Of a stretch of 64,000 nt of DNA, positions 43,363 to 52,524 are shown in pieces (position 1 is the stretch's first letter; every line of letters starts with the position of its first letter). The notes under the pieces were generated by a model. It saw only the letters and a program-made list of their open reading frames with translations, had not been told where the DNA came from and ran no database searches. This DNA comes from Bradyrhizobium sp. MOS003 (GTDB lineage: Bacteria > Pseudomonadota > Alphaproteobacteria > Rhizobiales > Xanthobacteraceae), in contig NZ_PYFW01000002.1 in NCBI RefSeq assembly GCF_003020125.1, forward strand, positions 673,501 to 737,500, in the 5' to 3' direction. Position numbers and translations under genes: made by a program.

Positions 43363-44184
43363 TCAGCCTTTCCCGCCGCCCCAGTTCCCCGCCCGCTTCT
43401 CCGCGAACGAGGCCAGCCCTTCCGCCGCCTCCGCGCTCTGGCGCTTGAGCGAATGCAGCTGCACGAGCCGCGTGTAGGCGGCATCGTCCACCGCCATGCC
43501 GCCGAACGAGCTCTCCAGCGCGAGGCGCTTGGTTTCAGCCATCGCCTCCGGCCCGTTGGCGAGCAGTTGCTCGACCACCTTGGCGCCGGCGGCTTCGAGA
43601 TCGGCGAGCGGCACCACCTCATGGACCAGACCGATGCGGCGGGCGTCCTCGGCACCGAACCGTTCACCGGTCAGCGCGTAGCGGCGGACCTGGCGCACGC
43701 CGATGGCGTCGCAAAGCTGCGGGATGATGATCGCCGCCGTCAGGCCCCAGCGCACCTCGGTGATCGAGAACAGGGCGTTGTCCGCGGCGATCACGATGTC
43801 GCAAGCCGCGATCACGCCGGTGCCGCCGCCGAAGCAGCCGCCCTGCACCAGCGCGACCGTGGGGATCGGCAAGGTGTTGAGCCGTTGCACGGCTTCGTAC
43901 GTCGCGCGCGAAGCGGCCTCGTTCGCCTCGGCCGATTGCGGCCGCACGCCGTTGATCCATTTCAGGTCGGCGCCGGCCTGGAAATGCTTGCCGTTACCCT
44001 TGAGCACGACGACGCGCAAATTCGGCTTCTTGCCGAGATCGTCCATCGCCGCGAGCACGCCCGCGATCAGTGCGCCGTCATAGGCGTTGTTGACCTCCGG
44101 CCGGTTCAAGGTGACGGTCGCAACCCCTCGCTCGTCAAGGGTCCACAGCACGGGGCTGGCAGTCACGGCGATCCCTCCGGTCAT
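43363..44184 (-). CDS. Enoyl-CoA hydratase/isomerase family protein
   Basis: A 273-residue crotonase-fold enzyme. The CoA-binding/oxyanion region is GKHFQAGADLKWI near 66-78 and LVQGGCFGGGTGVIAACD near 110. The second glutamate position is in SITEVRWGL. The overall wording resembles methylglutaconyl-CoA and isohexenylglutaconyl-CoA hydratases, but no biotin carboxylase genes are nearby to support that. ATG 44184 gives the standard length; an upstream extension to 44277 is not credible. It may serve the acyl-CoA pathway at 46-52 kb. Confidence 0.87.
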   Translation of the reverse strand: MTGGIAVTASPVLWTLDERGVATVTLNRPEVNNAYDGALIAGVLAAMDDLGKKPNLRVVVLKGNGKHFQAGADLKWINGVRPQSAEANEAASRATYEAVQRLNTLPIPTVALVQGGCFGGGTGVIAACDIVIAADNALFSITEVRWGLTAAIIIPQLCDAIGVRQVRRYALTGERFGAEDARRIGLVHEVVPLADLEAAGAKVVEQLLANGPEAMAETKRLALESSFGGMAVDDAAYTRLVQLHSLKRQSAEAAEGLASFAEKRAGNWGGGKG

Positions 44185-44315
44185 TGTTTGCCCTGCACTA
44201 TGGCCGAGGCAGCGCATCCCGATCCATATCTTTCCAGCGTGGGGCGGTCGCGCCCATCGCATGGCGGCTTGTGTCATGGTGGCGGCGGGCGACAGTTTGG
44301 GACCAGGGAATCATC

Positions 44316-45290
44316 ATGCGCATCTGCATTTTCGGCGCGGGCGCCGTCGGCAGCCACATTGCGGTCCGGCTGGCGCGCGCCGGTCATGACGTTTCATGCG
44401 TGATGCGGGGAGCGCATCTGGAGGCGGTCCGGGCCAATGGCCTCAAATTGCGCGTCGGCGATTCCGAGGTCTCCGCCAAGGTGAACGCCTCGGGCGATCC
44501 GGCCCAGCTCGGTCCGCAGGACGTCGTGATCTCGACGCTGAAGGCCACCGCGCTGACGGGACTGGTCGCCAGCCTCAAGCCGCTGCTTCAGGACGACACC
44601 GCCATCGTCTTCGCCCAGAACGGTATTCCCTGGTGGTACGGGATCGGCCTGCCACCGCGGCACCCGACACCGCCGGACATTTCCTTCCTCGACCCCGGCG
44701 GACGCTTGCGCGCCTGCATCCCGAAGGAGCGGATCATCGGCGGCGTCGTATTCTCCTCCAACGAAGTGACCGCGCCCGGCGTGGTGCAGAATCTCACCCC
44801 GGACCGCAACCGCCTGCTGATCGGGGAATGCGACGATCGCAATTGCGAACGGATCACCAAGCTGCGCAATGTGTTCAACGACGCGCGGCTGGAGTCTCCA
44901 CCGGTCGCCGAGATCCGCGAGGCGATCTGGTCAAAGCTGCTGACCAACATGTCGCTGTCGGTGCTGTGCCTGCTCACCGGCCAGACCGCACGTGGCGTGC
45001 GCGACGACGCCGCCTTTGCGGACGTCATCCCGCGCATGCTTAACGAGGCCAACGACATCGCGCAGCACTTCATCCCCGAGGTGAAGCGCGTGACGCGCAG
45101 CGGTCCCGCCCCCAATCACAAGCCTTCGCTGCTGCAGGATTACGAGCTTGGCCGCGCCATGGAGATCGACGTGCTGGTGAAGGCGCCTGCCGCCTTCGCG
45201 CGCACCGCCGGCCTTTCGACACCGACGCTCGACCTGATCGCCGCGCTGGCGATCCAGAAGGCACGGGACAAGGGGCTCTACTCGGCGTGA
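44316..45290 (+). CDS. 2-dehydropantoate 2-reductase family protein (PanE/ApbA-like)
   Basis: A 324-residue NADP-dependent reductase. The Rossmann motif IFGAGAVGSHIAVRLARAG is at 5-23. The conserved FAQNGIPWWY is near 96-105, the catalytic-Lys segment is AIWSKLLTNMSLS near 206-218 and EIDVLVKAPAAFA lies near the C-terminus. True PanE makes pantoate for coenzyme A. The window holds a second member at 62724-63728, so at least one is probably a paralogue acting on another 2-keto acid. Confidence 0.86.
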   Translation: MRICIFGAGAVGSHIAVRLARAGHDVSCVMRGAHLEAVRANGLKLRVGDSEVSAKVNASGDPAQLGPQDVVISTLKATALTGLVASLKPLLQDDTAIVFAQNGIPWWYGIGLPPRHPTPPDISFLDPGGRLRACIPKERIIGGVVFSSNEVTAPGVVQNLTPDRNRLLIGECDDRNCERITKLRNVFNDARLESPPVAEIREAIWSKLLTNMSLSVLCLLTGQTARGVRDDAAFADVIPRMLNEANDIAQHFIPEVKRVTRSGPAPNHKPSLLQDYELGRAMEIDVLVKAPAAFARTAGLSTPTLDLIAALAIQKARDKGLYSA

Positions 45291-45293
45291 GGT

Positions 45294-45968
45294 TCAGGCG
45301 AGATCGTCGATCCAGGCCGCAAGCGTATCGAGCACCTCGGTGAGCGCCTCTTCGTTGCTGCGGCCGGATTTTTTCAGCACCGCGAACGAGTGATCGCCGC
45401 CTTCGACCTCGTGCAGCGTCGCCTTCGGGCCGAGCGACGCGATGACTGGCTTGAGATGGCCGAGGTCGGCAAGTCCGTCGCGCGTTCCCTGCAGGAACAG
45501 CATGGGGATCGCGATGCCGGCGAGGTGCTCGGCCCGCTCGGACGACGGCTTCTTGGCGGCATGCAGGGGGAAGCCGAGGAAGGCGAGCCCTTTCACGTCA
45601 GGCAGCGGCGTCTTCGACTGCGCCTGCGAGGTCATACGTCCACCGAACGACTTGCCGCCGGCGACTAGCGTCACCCCCGGACAAAGTCGCGCCGCATCCG
45701 CGGCCGCCGCGCGGATGGCAGCGTGCGCGACCGCGGGCTGGTCGGGATGCCCCTGCTTCTTTTCCATGTAGGGGAAGTTGAAGCGGAACGTCGCAATGCC
45801 GCGATCGGCGAGACCGGCTGCGACCTTCTCCATGAAAGAATGCCGCATATCGGCGCCGGCACCGTGCGCCAGCACGTAGCAGGCGCGCGCATGGTTCGGT
45901 CGCGTCAGGAGCGCCGAGACCGTACCGATGCGTTCGATGTCGAGCTTGAGTTCGCGCGTCTCGACCAA
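45294..45968 (-). CDS. Alpha/beta hydrolase, dienelactone-hydrolase-like (KANL3/Tex30 type)
   Basis: About 224 residues. The N-terminal strand-loop is VLAHGAGADMRHSFM, the nucleophile elbow AGGKSFGGRMTSQAQ, the acid region FLQGTRDGLAD and the His in VEGGDHSFAVLKKSG. These give a complete Ser-Asp-His triad. Start uncertain: the credible region has no in-frame ATG, and TTG 45968 is the nearest start codon. The frame runs on to 46520 without protein-like features. The substrate is unknown. Confidence 0.78.
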   Translation of the reverse strand: MVETRELKLDIERIGTVSALLTRPNHARACYVLAHGAGADMRHSFMEKVAAGLADRGIATFRFNFPYMEKKQGHPDQPAVAHAAIRAAAADAARLCPGVTLVAGGKSFGGRMTSQAQSKTPLPDVKGLAFLGFPLHAAKKPSSERAEHLAGIAIPMLFLQGTRDGLADLGHLKPVIASLGPKATLHEVEGGDHSFAVLKKSGRSNEEALTEVLDTLAAWIDDLA

Positions 45969-46078
45969 GACTGAATTTTCCCGATGAATTTCCTCGATGG
46001 TACCTGCCCGAGCGCGATCTGAAAACAGGAGACCAAGCGCCTGCTCGCGATGCGCACGGCCCGCGCGAGCGCAGGTCC

Positions 46079-47635
46079 TTAGCTCACCCGCCGGTCCCGG
46101 CCTTCCCAGAACGGCCTGCGCAGCTCGCGCTTCAGCACCTTGCCGGCGCCGGACAGCGGCAGCGGCGTCTCGGTGATATCGATGCTGCGCGGACATTTGT
46201 AGCCCGCGATCAACGTCTTCGTGAACTCGATCAGCTCGCCGGGTGAGACCTCCGCGCCGCCGCGCTTGACCACGACGGCATGGACCTGCTCTCCCCATTG
46301 CTCGTTGGGAACTCCGATCACCGCGCATTGCAGCACCGAGGGGTGCAGCGCGAGCGCGTTCTCGACCTCGACCGAGTAGACATTCTCGCCGCCCGAGATG
46401 ATCATGTCCTTGACGCGGTCGACGACATAGATGAACCCGTCCTGGTCCATGTAGCCGCCGTCGCCGGTATGCATCCAGCCATCGACGACGGCGCGCGCGG
46501 TCTCTTCCGGCCGTTCCCAATAGCCCATCATCACGGTGTCGCCGCGCACCACGATCTCGCCGACGCTTTCAGCCGGCACCGGCTGATCGTTCTCGTCGAC
46601 GATCCGCACCTCGCAGCCGAGCGTGGCGCGGCCGGCGCCGCGGTGACGTCCCTTCCTGCGCCCTTCGCCGACGTGCTCGTCGGAGTGCAGCAGCGTCGCG
46701 ATCGGCGATAGTTCGGTCATGCCATAGGCCTGCGTGAAGCGCACATGCGGCAGTGCCCGCGCGGCACGGTCGAGCACGGCCTCGCTGATTGGCGACGCCC
46801 CGTAGATGATATGCTTGAGCGACGACAGGTCGTAGTTTGCGATCGCGGGGTGATCGACCAGCATCTGGATCATCGTGGGCACCAGCAGCACGTCGGTGAC
46901 GCGCTCGTTCTGCATCGCGGCCATGACGCCTTCGGGCGTGAAGCCCTGAACGATCACGTTGGAGCCGCCGGAGAGCAGCAGGGAATACATCGCCGCCCCG
47001 TTGGCGAGGTGAAACATCGGGGCGGCGTGCAGATAGGTCGTGCTCGCCGGAAACAGCCCTTCGCCGAGGGCGTTGAGCGCATTGGCCATCAGGTTCTGGT
47101 GGCTGAGCATCACGCCCTTGGAACGTCCGGTGGTGCCGCCGGTGTAGAAGATGCCGGCGAGATCGCCGCCCTTGCGCATGGCATCGGCAACCGGCGCGCT
47201 GCCCGCGACCAGATCCTCATAGCTCTCCATCTCCGCCGGCACCTCACCGTCGTCGGCATAGATCAGCTTGAGCCCCGGAATGGTGCCGGCGAGCTGCGCG
47301 CCGATTTGCGCGAAAGCCTTGTCCACCACCAGAACGGAGGCCCGGCAGTCGCGCAGCGCATCCTCGTTTTCCAGCGCGCTCCAGCGGATGTTGAGCGGCA
47401 CGATCACGCCGCCGGCCCAGCCCGTCGCCAGATAGAGCTCGAGATAGCGGTCGGAGTTGAAGGACAGCACGGCGATGCGATCGCCGTCCCTGACGCCGCG
47501 CGTGCGCAGGCCACCAGCCAGCCTGGTGACGCGTTCACCGAGCTCACCCCAGTCGCGGCGCCGCTGGCCATAGACGGTGGCCAGCCCGTTCGGATTGATC
47601 TGCAGCGCGCGCCGCAGGCCGTGCGTGATGTTCAT
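46079..47635 (-). CDS. Acyl-CoA synthetase (class I adenylate-forming)
   Basis: A 518-residue ligase activating a carboxylic acid to its CoA thioester. The AMP-binding motif is FYTGGTTGRSKGVMLSH near residues 162-178. YGMTELSPI and the hinge DRVKDMIISGGENVYSVEVE follow, and the catalytic Lys is in PLSGAGKVLKREL. A very strong ribosome site (AGGAGGAGGAACGCG) precedes ATG 47635. It overlaps the TetR gene by 4 bp. The substrate is likely a fatty or cyclic/branched acid processed by the divergent thiolase-MaoC-SDR-ACAD operon. Confidence 0.9.
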   Translation of the reverse strand: MNITHGLRRALQINPNGLATVYGQRRRDWGELGERVTRLAGGLRTRGVRDGDRIAVLSFNSDRYLELYLATGWAGGVIVPLNIRWSALENEDALRDCRASVLVVDKAFAQIGAQLAGTIPGLKLIYADDGEVPAEMESYEDLVAGSAPVADAMRKGGDLAGIFYTGGTTGRSKGVMLSHQNLMANALNALGEGLFPASTTYLHAAPMFHLANGAAMYSLLLSGGSNVIVQGFTPEGVMAAMQNERVTDVLLVPTMIQMLVDHPAIANYDLSSLKHIIYGASPISEAVLDRAARALPHVRFTQAYGMTELSPIATLLHSDEHVGEGRRKGRHRGAGRATLGCEVRIVDENDQPVPAESVGEIVVRGDTVMMGYWERPEETARAVVDGWMHTGDGGYMDQDGFIYVVDRVKDMIISGGENVYSVEVENALALHPSVLQCAVIGVPNEQWGEQVHAVVVKRGGAEVSPGELIEFTKTLIAGYKCPRSIDITETPLPLSGAGKVLKRELRRPFWEGRDRRVS

Positions 47636-48375
47636 CGCGTTCCTCCTCCTGTACGCTTCTTCCCTGTTGTCTTGCGTCCTGGGTTGCGCCTTTGCGGCGC
47701 CCCCGGCTTCTTCTTTATCGTGTGTTGCGGGCCGGCAGCCGCCAGGCCTTCGGTCAGCCGAGCCGTGAACTCGTCGGCGATCGCGGTCGGCGACAAACCG
47801 CCGTCCCGGCGATACCAGTGACCGATCCAGTTGAGCGAGCCCGCGATCGCGAACGCGGCAAGCTTGGGATCGCAGGCCTTGATCGAACCGTCGGCCATGC
47901 CTGCGGCGATATAGTCCCGGAACGTGGCGTCGATCCGCTTCTTGGCCGCGCGCGCGACGGCGGCGTTCCGCTCGGTCAGGTCGCGCAGGTCGAAGCGCAC
48001 CAGGCTCGCGCCGAAATCGGTCGCCATCAGCGCGGCATAGGCGTGGACCAGCTTGCGCAGCCTGGCGAGGCCCGAGCCGCTGCCGGCATTGATCTCGGTG
48101 ATGACGCTGTCGACGAGCTCGGCGCCCATCGACCAGCATTCGAACAGGATCTCGTCCTTGCCCCGGAAGTAATTGTACAGCGCGGGCTTGGTGATGTTCA
48201 GCCGCTCCGCGACCTCGTTTAGCGTGACGCGATGATAGCCCTGCTCCAGGAACAGCTGCACGGCGGCGCGCAGCACCGCCTCGCGTTTCTCGTCCCGGGC
48301 GCGGCGCCGGCTCTCGAACGGCAGCCACGGGGAGGATGGCGGGGAAGATGGCGGAGTGGGCGGCGCTGAATCCAT
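47632..48375 (-). CDS. TetR-family regulator of the acyl-CoA cluster
   Basis: A 247-residue regulator. The helix-turn-helix domain is at about 30-75 (AAVQLFLEQGYHRVTLNEVAERLNITKPALYNYF split across helices). A large helical ligand-binding domain follows. The C-terminal tail is basic (KKKPGAPQRRNPGRKTTGKKR), which is unusual. The Pro/Ser-rich first 20 residues could indicate a later start. It is upstream of the CoA ligase in one operon and divergent from the thiolase operon; the interval holds TTACCCGCAGGTAA, a likely operator. Acyl-CoA esters are the expected inducers by analogy with FadR/LiuR-type TetR proteins. Confidence 0.88.
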   Translation of the reverse strand: MDSAPPTPPSSPPSSPWLPFESRRRARDEKREAVLRAAVQLFLEQGYHRVTLNEVAERLNITKPALYNYFRGKDEILFECWSMGAELVDSVITEINAGSGSGLARLRKLVHAYAALMATDFGASLVRFDLRDLTERNAAVARAAKKRIDATFRDYIAAGMADGSIKACDPKLAAFAIAGSLNWIGHWYRRDGGLSPTAIADEFTARLTEGLAAAGPQHTIKKKPGAPQRRNPGRKTTGKKRTGGGTR

Positions 48376-48414
48376 GCTCGACTGCGTTGACTCCGGAGGG
48401 CGACGGCCGATATA

Positions 48415-48447
48415 TTACCCGCAGGTAAGAAAAAGTCCAACGGGTAA
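48415..48447. promoter_or_regulatory. Putative TetR operator
   Basis: TTACC-CGCA-GGTAA at 48415-48428 is a perfect inverted repeat. TTACCCG (48415-48421) is also mirrored by CGGGTAA (48441-48447). The sites lie between the divergent TetR and thiolase genes, the second one 16 bp before the thiolase start. Confidence 0.62.
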
Positions 48448-48462
48448 ATTATCGGAGGAACG

Positions 48463-49644
48463 ATGTCTGACGTCATCGTCGCAGGGGTCGGCATGATCCC
48501 GTTCGCCAAGCCGGGCGCCAGCGCGCCCTATCACGCAATGGGGACCGAGGCGACCAGGCTCGCGCTCGCCGACGCCGGCCTCGGTTACGAGACGGTCGAG
48601 CAGGCCTATGTCGGATACGTCTACGGCGATTCCACCTGCGGGCAGCGCGCGCTCTACCATGTCGGGATGACCGGCATCCCCATCGTCAACGTCAACAACA
48701 ATTGCTCGACCGGCTCGACCGCGCTGTTCATGGCCAGGCAGATGATCGCGAGCGGGGCGCTGGATTGCGTGCTGGCGGTCGGCTTCGAGCAGATGAAGCC
48801 CGGCGCGCTCGGCAGCGTCTATACCGATCGCCCGAGCGCATTCGAGGAATTCGACGCGGCCGCGGACGAGCTGATCGACGCCCCCGGCATTCCGCTGGCG
48901 CTGCGCTATTTCGGCGGCGCCGGGCTCAGCCACATGAAGAAGTACGGCACACCATTGGACGCCTTCGCCAAGGTGCGCGCCAAGGCAAGCCGTCATGCCA
49001 AGAACAATCCGCTCGCACTCTTCCGCAAGGAGGTCACCGCGGACGACGTCATGAACGACCAGGTGATCTGGCCGGGCGTGATGACGCGCCTGATGGCGTG
49101 CCCGCCGACCTGCGGCGGCGCCGCCGCGGTGCTGGTGTCCGAGCGGTTTGCGGACAAGCACGGCATCGGCAAAGAGGTGCGGATCGCAGCGCAGGCCATG
49201 ACCACCGACACGCCCTCGACCTTCAAAGCCGGCGACATGATGCAATTGGCCGGCTACGACATGGCCAAGGAGGCGGCCAGCCGCGTCTATGAAAGCGCCG
49301 GCGTCGGACCCGGCGATCTCGACGTGGTCGAGCTGCACGACTGCTTCGCCCACAACGAGCTGATCACCTACGAGGCGCTCGGCCTCTGCGGCGAGGGCGA
49401 AGCCGGCAAGTTCATCAATGATGGCGACAACACCTATGGCGGCCGTATCGTGACCAATCCGTCCGGCGGATTGCTCTCGAAGGGGCATCCGCTCGGCGCC
49501 ACCGGGCTTGCGCAGTGCTACGAGCTGACGCGGCAGTTGCGTGGCACGGCAGGTCCCACGCAGGTCGAGGGCGCGAAGGTCGCGCTCCAGCACAATCTCG
49601 GCCTCGGCGGCGCCTGCGTCGTCACCCTCTACAAGCGGCACTGA
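48463..49644 (+). CDS. Thiolase-fold lipid-transfer protein (SCP-x type acetyl-CoA acyltransferase)
   Basis: A 393-residue thiolase-like enzyme. The nucleophilic Cys is in NNNCSTGSTALFMAR near residue 83. The His positions are in HDCFAHNEL near 290 and KGHPLGATGLAQCYEL near 345, and the second Cys is in GLGGACVVTLYK. Such SCP-x thiolases cleave branched or sterol-side-chain 3-ketoacyl-CoA esters. TCGGAGGAACG precedes the ATG. It heads the five-gene operon that ends with acyl-CoA dehydrogenase. Confidence 0.9.
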   Translation: MSDVIVAGVGMIPFAKPGASAPYHAMGTEATRLALADAGLGYETVEQAYVGYVYGDSTCGQRALYHVGMTGIPIVNVNNNCSTGSTALFMARQMIASGALDCVLAVGFEQMKPGALGSVYTDRPSAFEEFDAAADELIDAPGIPLALRYFGGAGLSHMKKYGTPLDAFAKVRAKASRHAKNNPLALFRKEVTADDVMNDQVIWPGVMTRLMACPPTCGGAAAVLVSERFADKHGIGKEVRIAAQAMTTDTPSTFKAGDMMQLAGYDMAKEAASRVYESAGVGPGDLDVVELHDCFAHNELITYEALGLCGEGEAGKFINDGDNTYGGRIVTNPSGGLLSKGHPLGATGLAQCYELTRQLRGTAGPTQVEGAKVALQHNLGLGGACVVTLYKRH

Positions 49645-49653
49645 TAGCACGCC

Positions 49654-50109
49654 ATGGTCGATCAGTCCGCCGTAGGGCGCTGCTTCACACCCGTCACCGC
49701 GCGCGTGGAGCCGGGCCGTCTTCGCTACTTCCTCAATACGCTAGGTGAACAGAACCCGGTCTATCGCGACGCAGATGCGGCGCGCGCATCCGGATTCGCC
49801 GGCACGCCGGTGCCGCCGACCTATCTGTTCTGCCTGGAGATGATGGACGTCGACGATCCCTTTGAAATGTTCACCGCGCTCGACATCGATCTCGCCCGTG
49901 TGTTGCACGGCGAGCAGAGCTTCGTCTATCACGCGCCGGTTCTGGTCGGCGACACCCTGACGTTTCGACCGAGCGTGACCAGCGTCGCGGAGAAGAAGGG
50001 CGGCGCGATGACGCTGATCGGCATCCGGTGCGAGGTGACCAACCAGGACGGCGTGCATGTCGCCGATACCGCGCGCACCATCGTCGTCCGCAACGAGGTT
50101 GCGTCGTGA
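49654..50109 (+). CDS. MaoC-like dehydratase, N-terminal (FAS1-type hot-dog) domain protein
   Basis: A 151-residue single hot-dog domain protein. It has YFLNTLGEQNPVYRDADAARASGF and FVYHAPVLVGDTLTFRPSV in pieces typical of the domain that pairs with MaoC in 2-enoyl-CoA hydratases. Typically this half lacks the catalytic Asp/His and forms a heterodimer with the next gene product. Its stop overlaps the next start (TGATG). Confidence 0.83.
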   Translation: MVDQSAVGRCFTPVTARVEPGRLRYFLNTLGEQNPVYRDADAARASGFAGTPVPPTYLFCLEMMDVDDPFEMFTALDIDLARVLHGEQSFVYHAPVLVGDTLTFRPSVTSVAEKKGGAMTLIGIRCEVTNQDGVHVADTARTIVVRNEVAS

Positions 50110-50516
50110 TGGCAGCCGCAGACATCAAGGCCGGCGACCGCATCGTGCACAAGGTCTTCCCGCCGATCACCCGCCACACGCTCGCGCTGTATTGCGGCGC
50201 ATCGGGCGACCACAATCCGATCCACGTCGATATCGACTTCGCCAAAGCGGCGGGATTTCCTGATGTGTTCGCCCACGGCATGCTGGTGATGGCCTGCCTT
50301 GGCCAGGCGCTCACCGATGCGGTGCCGCCATCGAAGCTCCGCGCCTTCGCGACGCGCTTCGTCGCCATCACCCAGCTTGGCGCCAGGCTGACATGCGAGG
50401 GCACCGTGACCGAGCTCTTCGCCGCGAACGGCGAGCAACGGGCAAGGCTCGCGCTCACCACCAGGGACGAACGCGGCGAGATCAAGCTCGACGGCAGCGC
50501 CGTCATCGCGCTGTAA
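50109..50516 (+). CDS. MaoC-family enoyl-CoA hydratase subunit
   Basis: A 135-residue hot-dog protein carrying the catalytic hydratase-2 motif YCGASGDHNPIHVDIDFA (Asp and His), followed by VFAHGMLVMACLGQAL. With the preceding protein it should hydrate trans-2-enoyl-CoA to the 3-hydroxyacyl-CoA. ATG 50109 gives a one-base overlap with the upstream stop; GTG 50106 gives a four-base overlap and is equally possible. Confidence 0.87.
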   Translation: MAAADIKAGDRIVHKVFPPITRHTLALYCGASGDHNPIHVDIDFAKAAGFPDVFAHGMLVMACLGQALTDAVPPSKLRAFATRFVAITQLGARLTCEGTVTELFAANGEQRARLALTTRDERGEIKLDGSAVIAL

Positions 50517-50536
50517 CAGCAGGAGAACACATCCAA

Positions 50537-51364
50537 ATGGCAAAACTGCAGGGAAAGGTCGCGCTCGTCACCGGCTCGGGCCGCGGCATCGGGCGGTCGA
50601 TCGCACTCAAGCTTGCGCACGAAGGTGCCAGGGTCGTCGTCAACGACCTCGATGCCGCGCCCGGCGACGCCGTGGTCGCGGAGATCAAGGCGCTCGGCGG
50701 CGATGCCGTCGCCGTGAACGGCAGCGTCGCGGAAACAGGCTTCGCCGACCGCTTTGTCGGCGCCGCGCTCGACAAGTTCGGCGGGCTCGACATCATCGTC
50801 AACAATGCCGGCTATACCTGGGACTCCACCATCCAGAAGATGACGGACGAGCAGTTCCAGGCCATGCTCGACGTCCATCTCGTCGCACCGTTCCGGCTGC
50901 TGCGCGCGGCGGCCGAGCCGATCCGCGTCTTCGCCAGGAAGGAGGCCGAGGAGGGTCGCGAAGTGTTCCGCAAGGTCGTGAACATCTCCTCGATCGCCGG
51001 CCTCTACGGCAATGCCGGACAGGCGAGCTATTCCTCGGCCAAGGCCTCGCTGATCGGGCTGACCCGAACCATGTGCAAGGAGTGGGGCCGCTACAAGGTC
51101 AACGTCAATTGCGTCGCCTTCGGCCTGATCAACACCCGTCTGACCGAGCCGATCGAGGCGCAGCAGAAGACCATCGACGTCGCCGGCCGCGACATCAAGG
51201 TGGGCGTGCAGCCGCAGATGCTGGAGGCGATGTCGCGGATGATTCCGCTCGGCCGCGGCGGGACGCCGGAAGAGGCAGCCGACGCCGTCTATCTGTTCTG
51301 CAGCCCGGAATCCAATTATATCAGCGGCCAGGTGGTCGTCGCCGGTGGCGGCCTGATAGTCTGA
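50537..51364 (+). CDS. SDR-family 3-hydroxyacyl-CoA-type dehydrogenase
   Basis: A 275-residue short-chain dehydrogenase. The cofactor motif is TGSGRGIGRSIA at 13-24, with VVVNDLDA (Asp favours NAD). NNAG is near 90, the catalytic Ser is in NISSIAG near 150 and Tyr/Lys in YSSAKASLIG near 165. It resembles the dehydrogenase part of peroxisomal multifunctional enzyme 2. In this operon it should oxidise the hydrated intermediate before thiolysis. AGGAG lies 11 bases upstream of the ATG. Confidence 0.88.
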   Translation: MAKLQGKVALVTGSGRGIGRSIALKLAHEGARVVVNDLDAAPGDAVVAEIKALGGDAVAVNGSVAETGFADRFVGAALDKFGGLDIIVNNAGYTWDSTIQKMTDEQFQAMLDVHLVAPFRLLRAAAEPIRVFARKEAEEGREVFRKVVNISSIAGLYGNAGQASYSSAKASLIGLTRTMCKEWGRYKVNVNCVAFGLINTRLTEPIEAQQKTIDVAGRDIKVGVQPQMLEAMSRMIPLGRGGTPEEAADAVYLFCSPESNYISGQVVVAGGGLIV

Positions 51365-51377
51365 AAGCGAGGCGCCG

Positions 51378-52523
51378 ATGCATTACCGATCATCGTGGAT
51401 GACCGAAGAGCTGGACACGTTCCGCGACCAGTTCCGGAAATACCTCGCCAAGGATTTGGCGCCGCACGCCGAGAAGTGGCGCGAGCAGAAGATGGTCGAC
51501 CGCTTCGCCTGGCGCGGCCTCGGCGAGATGGGCGCGCTGCTGGCCAGCGTGCCGGAGGAATATGGCGGGCTGGGCGCCAGCTTCGCCTATGACGCCGCGG
51601 TGCTGGACGACCTCGAGAGCACGGTGCCCGAGCTGACCACCGGCGTCTCCGTGCACAGCGCCATCGTCGCCCACTACGTCCTCAATTACGGCTCGGAGGA
51701 ACAGAAGAAGCGCTGGCTGCCGAAGATGGCGTCGGGCGAGATGGTCGGCGCCATCGCCATGACCGAGCCCGGCACCGGCTCGGATCTGCAGGCCGTCAAG
51801 ACCACCGCAAAGAAGCAGGGCAATTCCTACGTCATCAACGGCCAGAAGACCTTCATCACCAACGGCCAGGCCGCCGATCTCGTCATCGTGGTAGCCCGCA
51901 CCGGTGACGTCGGCGCCAAGGGCATTTCGCTGATCGTGGTCGAGACCGCGGGCGCGGACGGCTACAAGCGCGGACGCAACCTCGACAAGATCGGCCTGCA
52001 CGCCTCCGACACATCCGAGCTGTTCTTCGACAACGTCACGGTTCCGCCCGAGAACCTGCTCGGCAAGGAGGAAGGCCAGGGCTTCGTCCAGCTGATGCAG
52101 CAATTGCCGCAGGAACGCCTCGCGCTCGCGGTTGGCGCCGTCGCCGCGATGGAGCGCGCCGTCAAGCTCACCGTCGCCTACACCAAGGAGCGGAAAGCCT
52201 TCGGCAAACCGCTGATGGACTTCCAGAACACCGCCTTCACGCTTGCCGAGCGCAAGACCGAGGCGATGATCGCCCGCGTCTTCGTCGACTGGTGCATCGA
52301 GCGCCTGGTCGCTGGCGACCTCGACACCGTCACCGCGTCGATGGCGAAATACTGGTGTTCGGACAAGCAGGTCCAGACCGCAGACGAATGCCTACAGCTG
52401 TTCGGCGGCTACGGCTACATGCAGGAATACCCGATCTCGCGCATCTTCATCGATTCCCGCATCCAGAAGATCTATGGCGGCACCAACGAGATCATGAAGC
52501 TGTTGATCGCGCGGTCGCTGTAG
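51378..52523 (+). CDS. Acyl-CoA dehydrogenase
   Basis: A 381-residue flavoprotein introducing the 2,3-double bond. FAD and substrate segments are visible as MTEPGTGSDLQAVKTTA near 126-142, TFITNGQAADLVIVVAR, RKAFGKPLMDFQNTAF and the C-terminal signature QLFGGYGYMQEYPISRIFIDSR, followed by YGGTNEIMKLLIAR. The usual catalytic base position (GTNEI type, Glu in YGGTNEIM) is retained. It is the last operon gene and ends one base before the convergent AraC gene. Confidence 0.93.
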   Translation: MHYRSSWMTEELDTFRDQFRKYLAKDLAPHAEKWREQKMVDRFAWRGLGEMGALLASVPEEYGGLGASFAYDAAVLDDLESTVPELTTGVSVHSAIVAHYVLNYGSEEQKKRWLPKMASGEMVGAIAMTEPGTGSDLQAVKTTAKKQGNSYVINGQKTFITNGQAADLVIVVARTGDVGAKGISLIVVETAGADGYKRGRNLDKIGLHASDTSELFFDNVTVPPENLLGKEEGQGFVQLMQQLPQERLALAVGAVAAMERAVKLTVAYTKERKAFGKPLMDFQNTAFTLAERKTEAMIARVFVDWCIERLVAGDLDTVTASMAKYWCSDKQVQTADECLQLFGGYGYMQEYPISRIFIDSRIQKIYGGTNEIMKLLIARSL

Positions 52524-52524
52524 A

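Noticed and set aside
45969-46520. Long N-terminal extension of the alpha/beta hydrolase frame
   Set aside because: It is antisense-free but overlaps the end of the acyl-CoA ligase in another frame and lacks any domain; the hydrolase fold begins near 45968.
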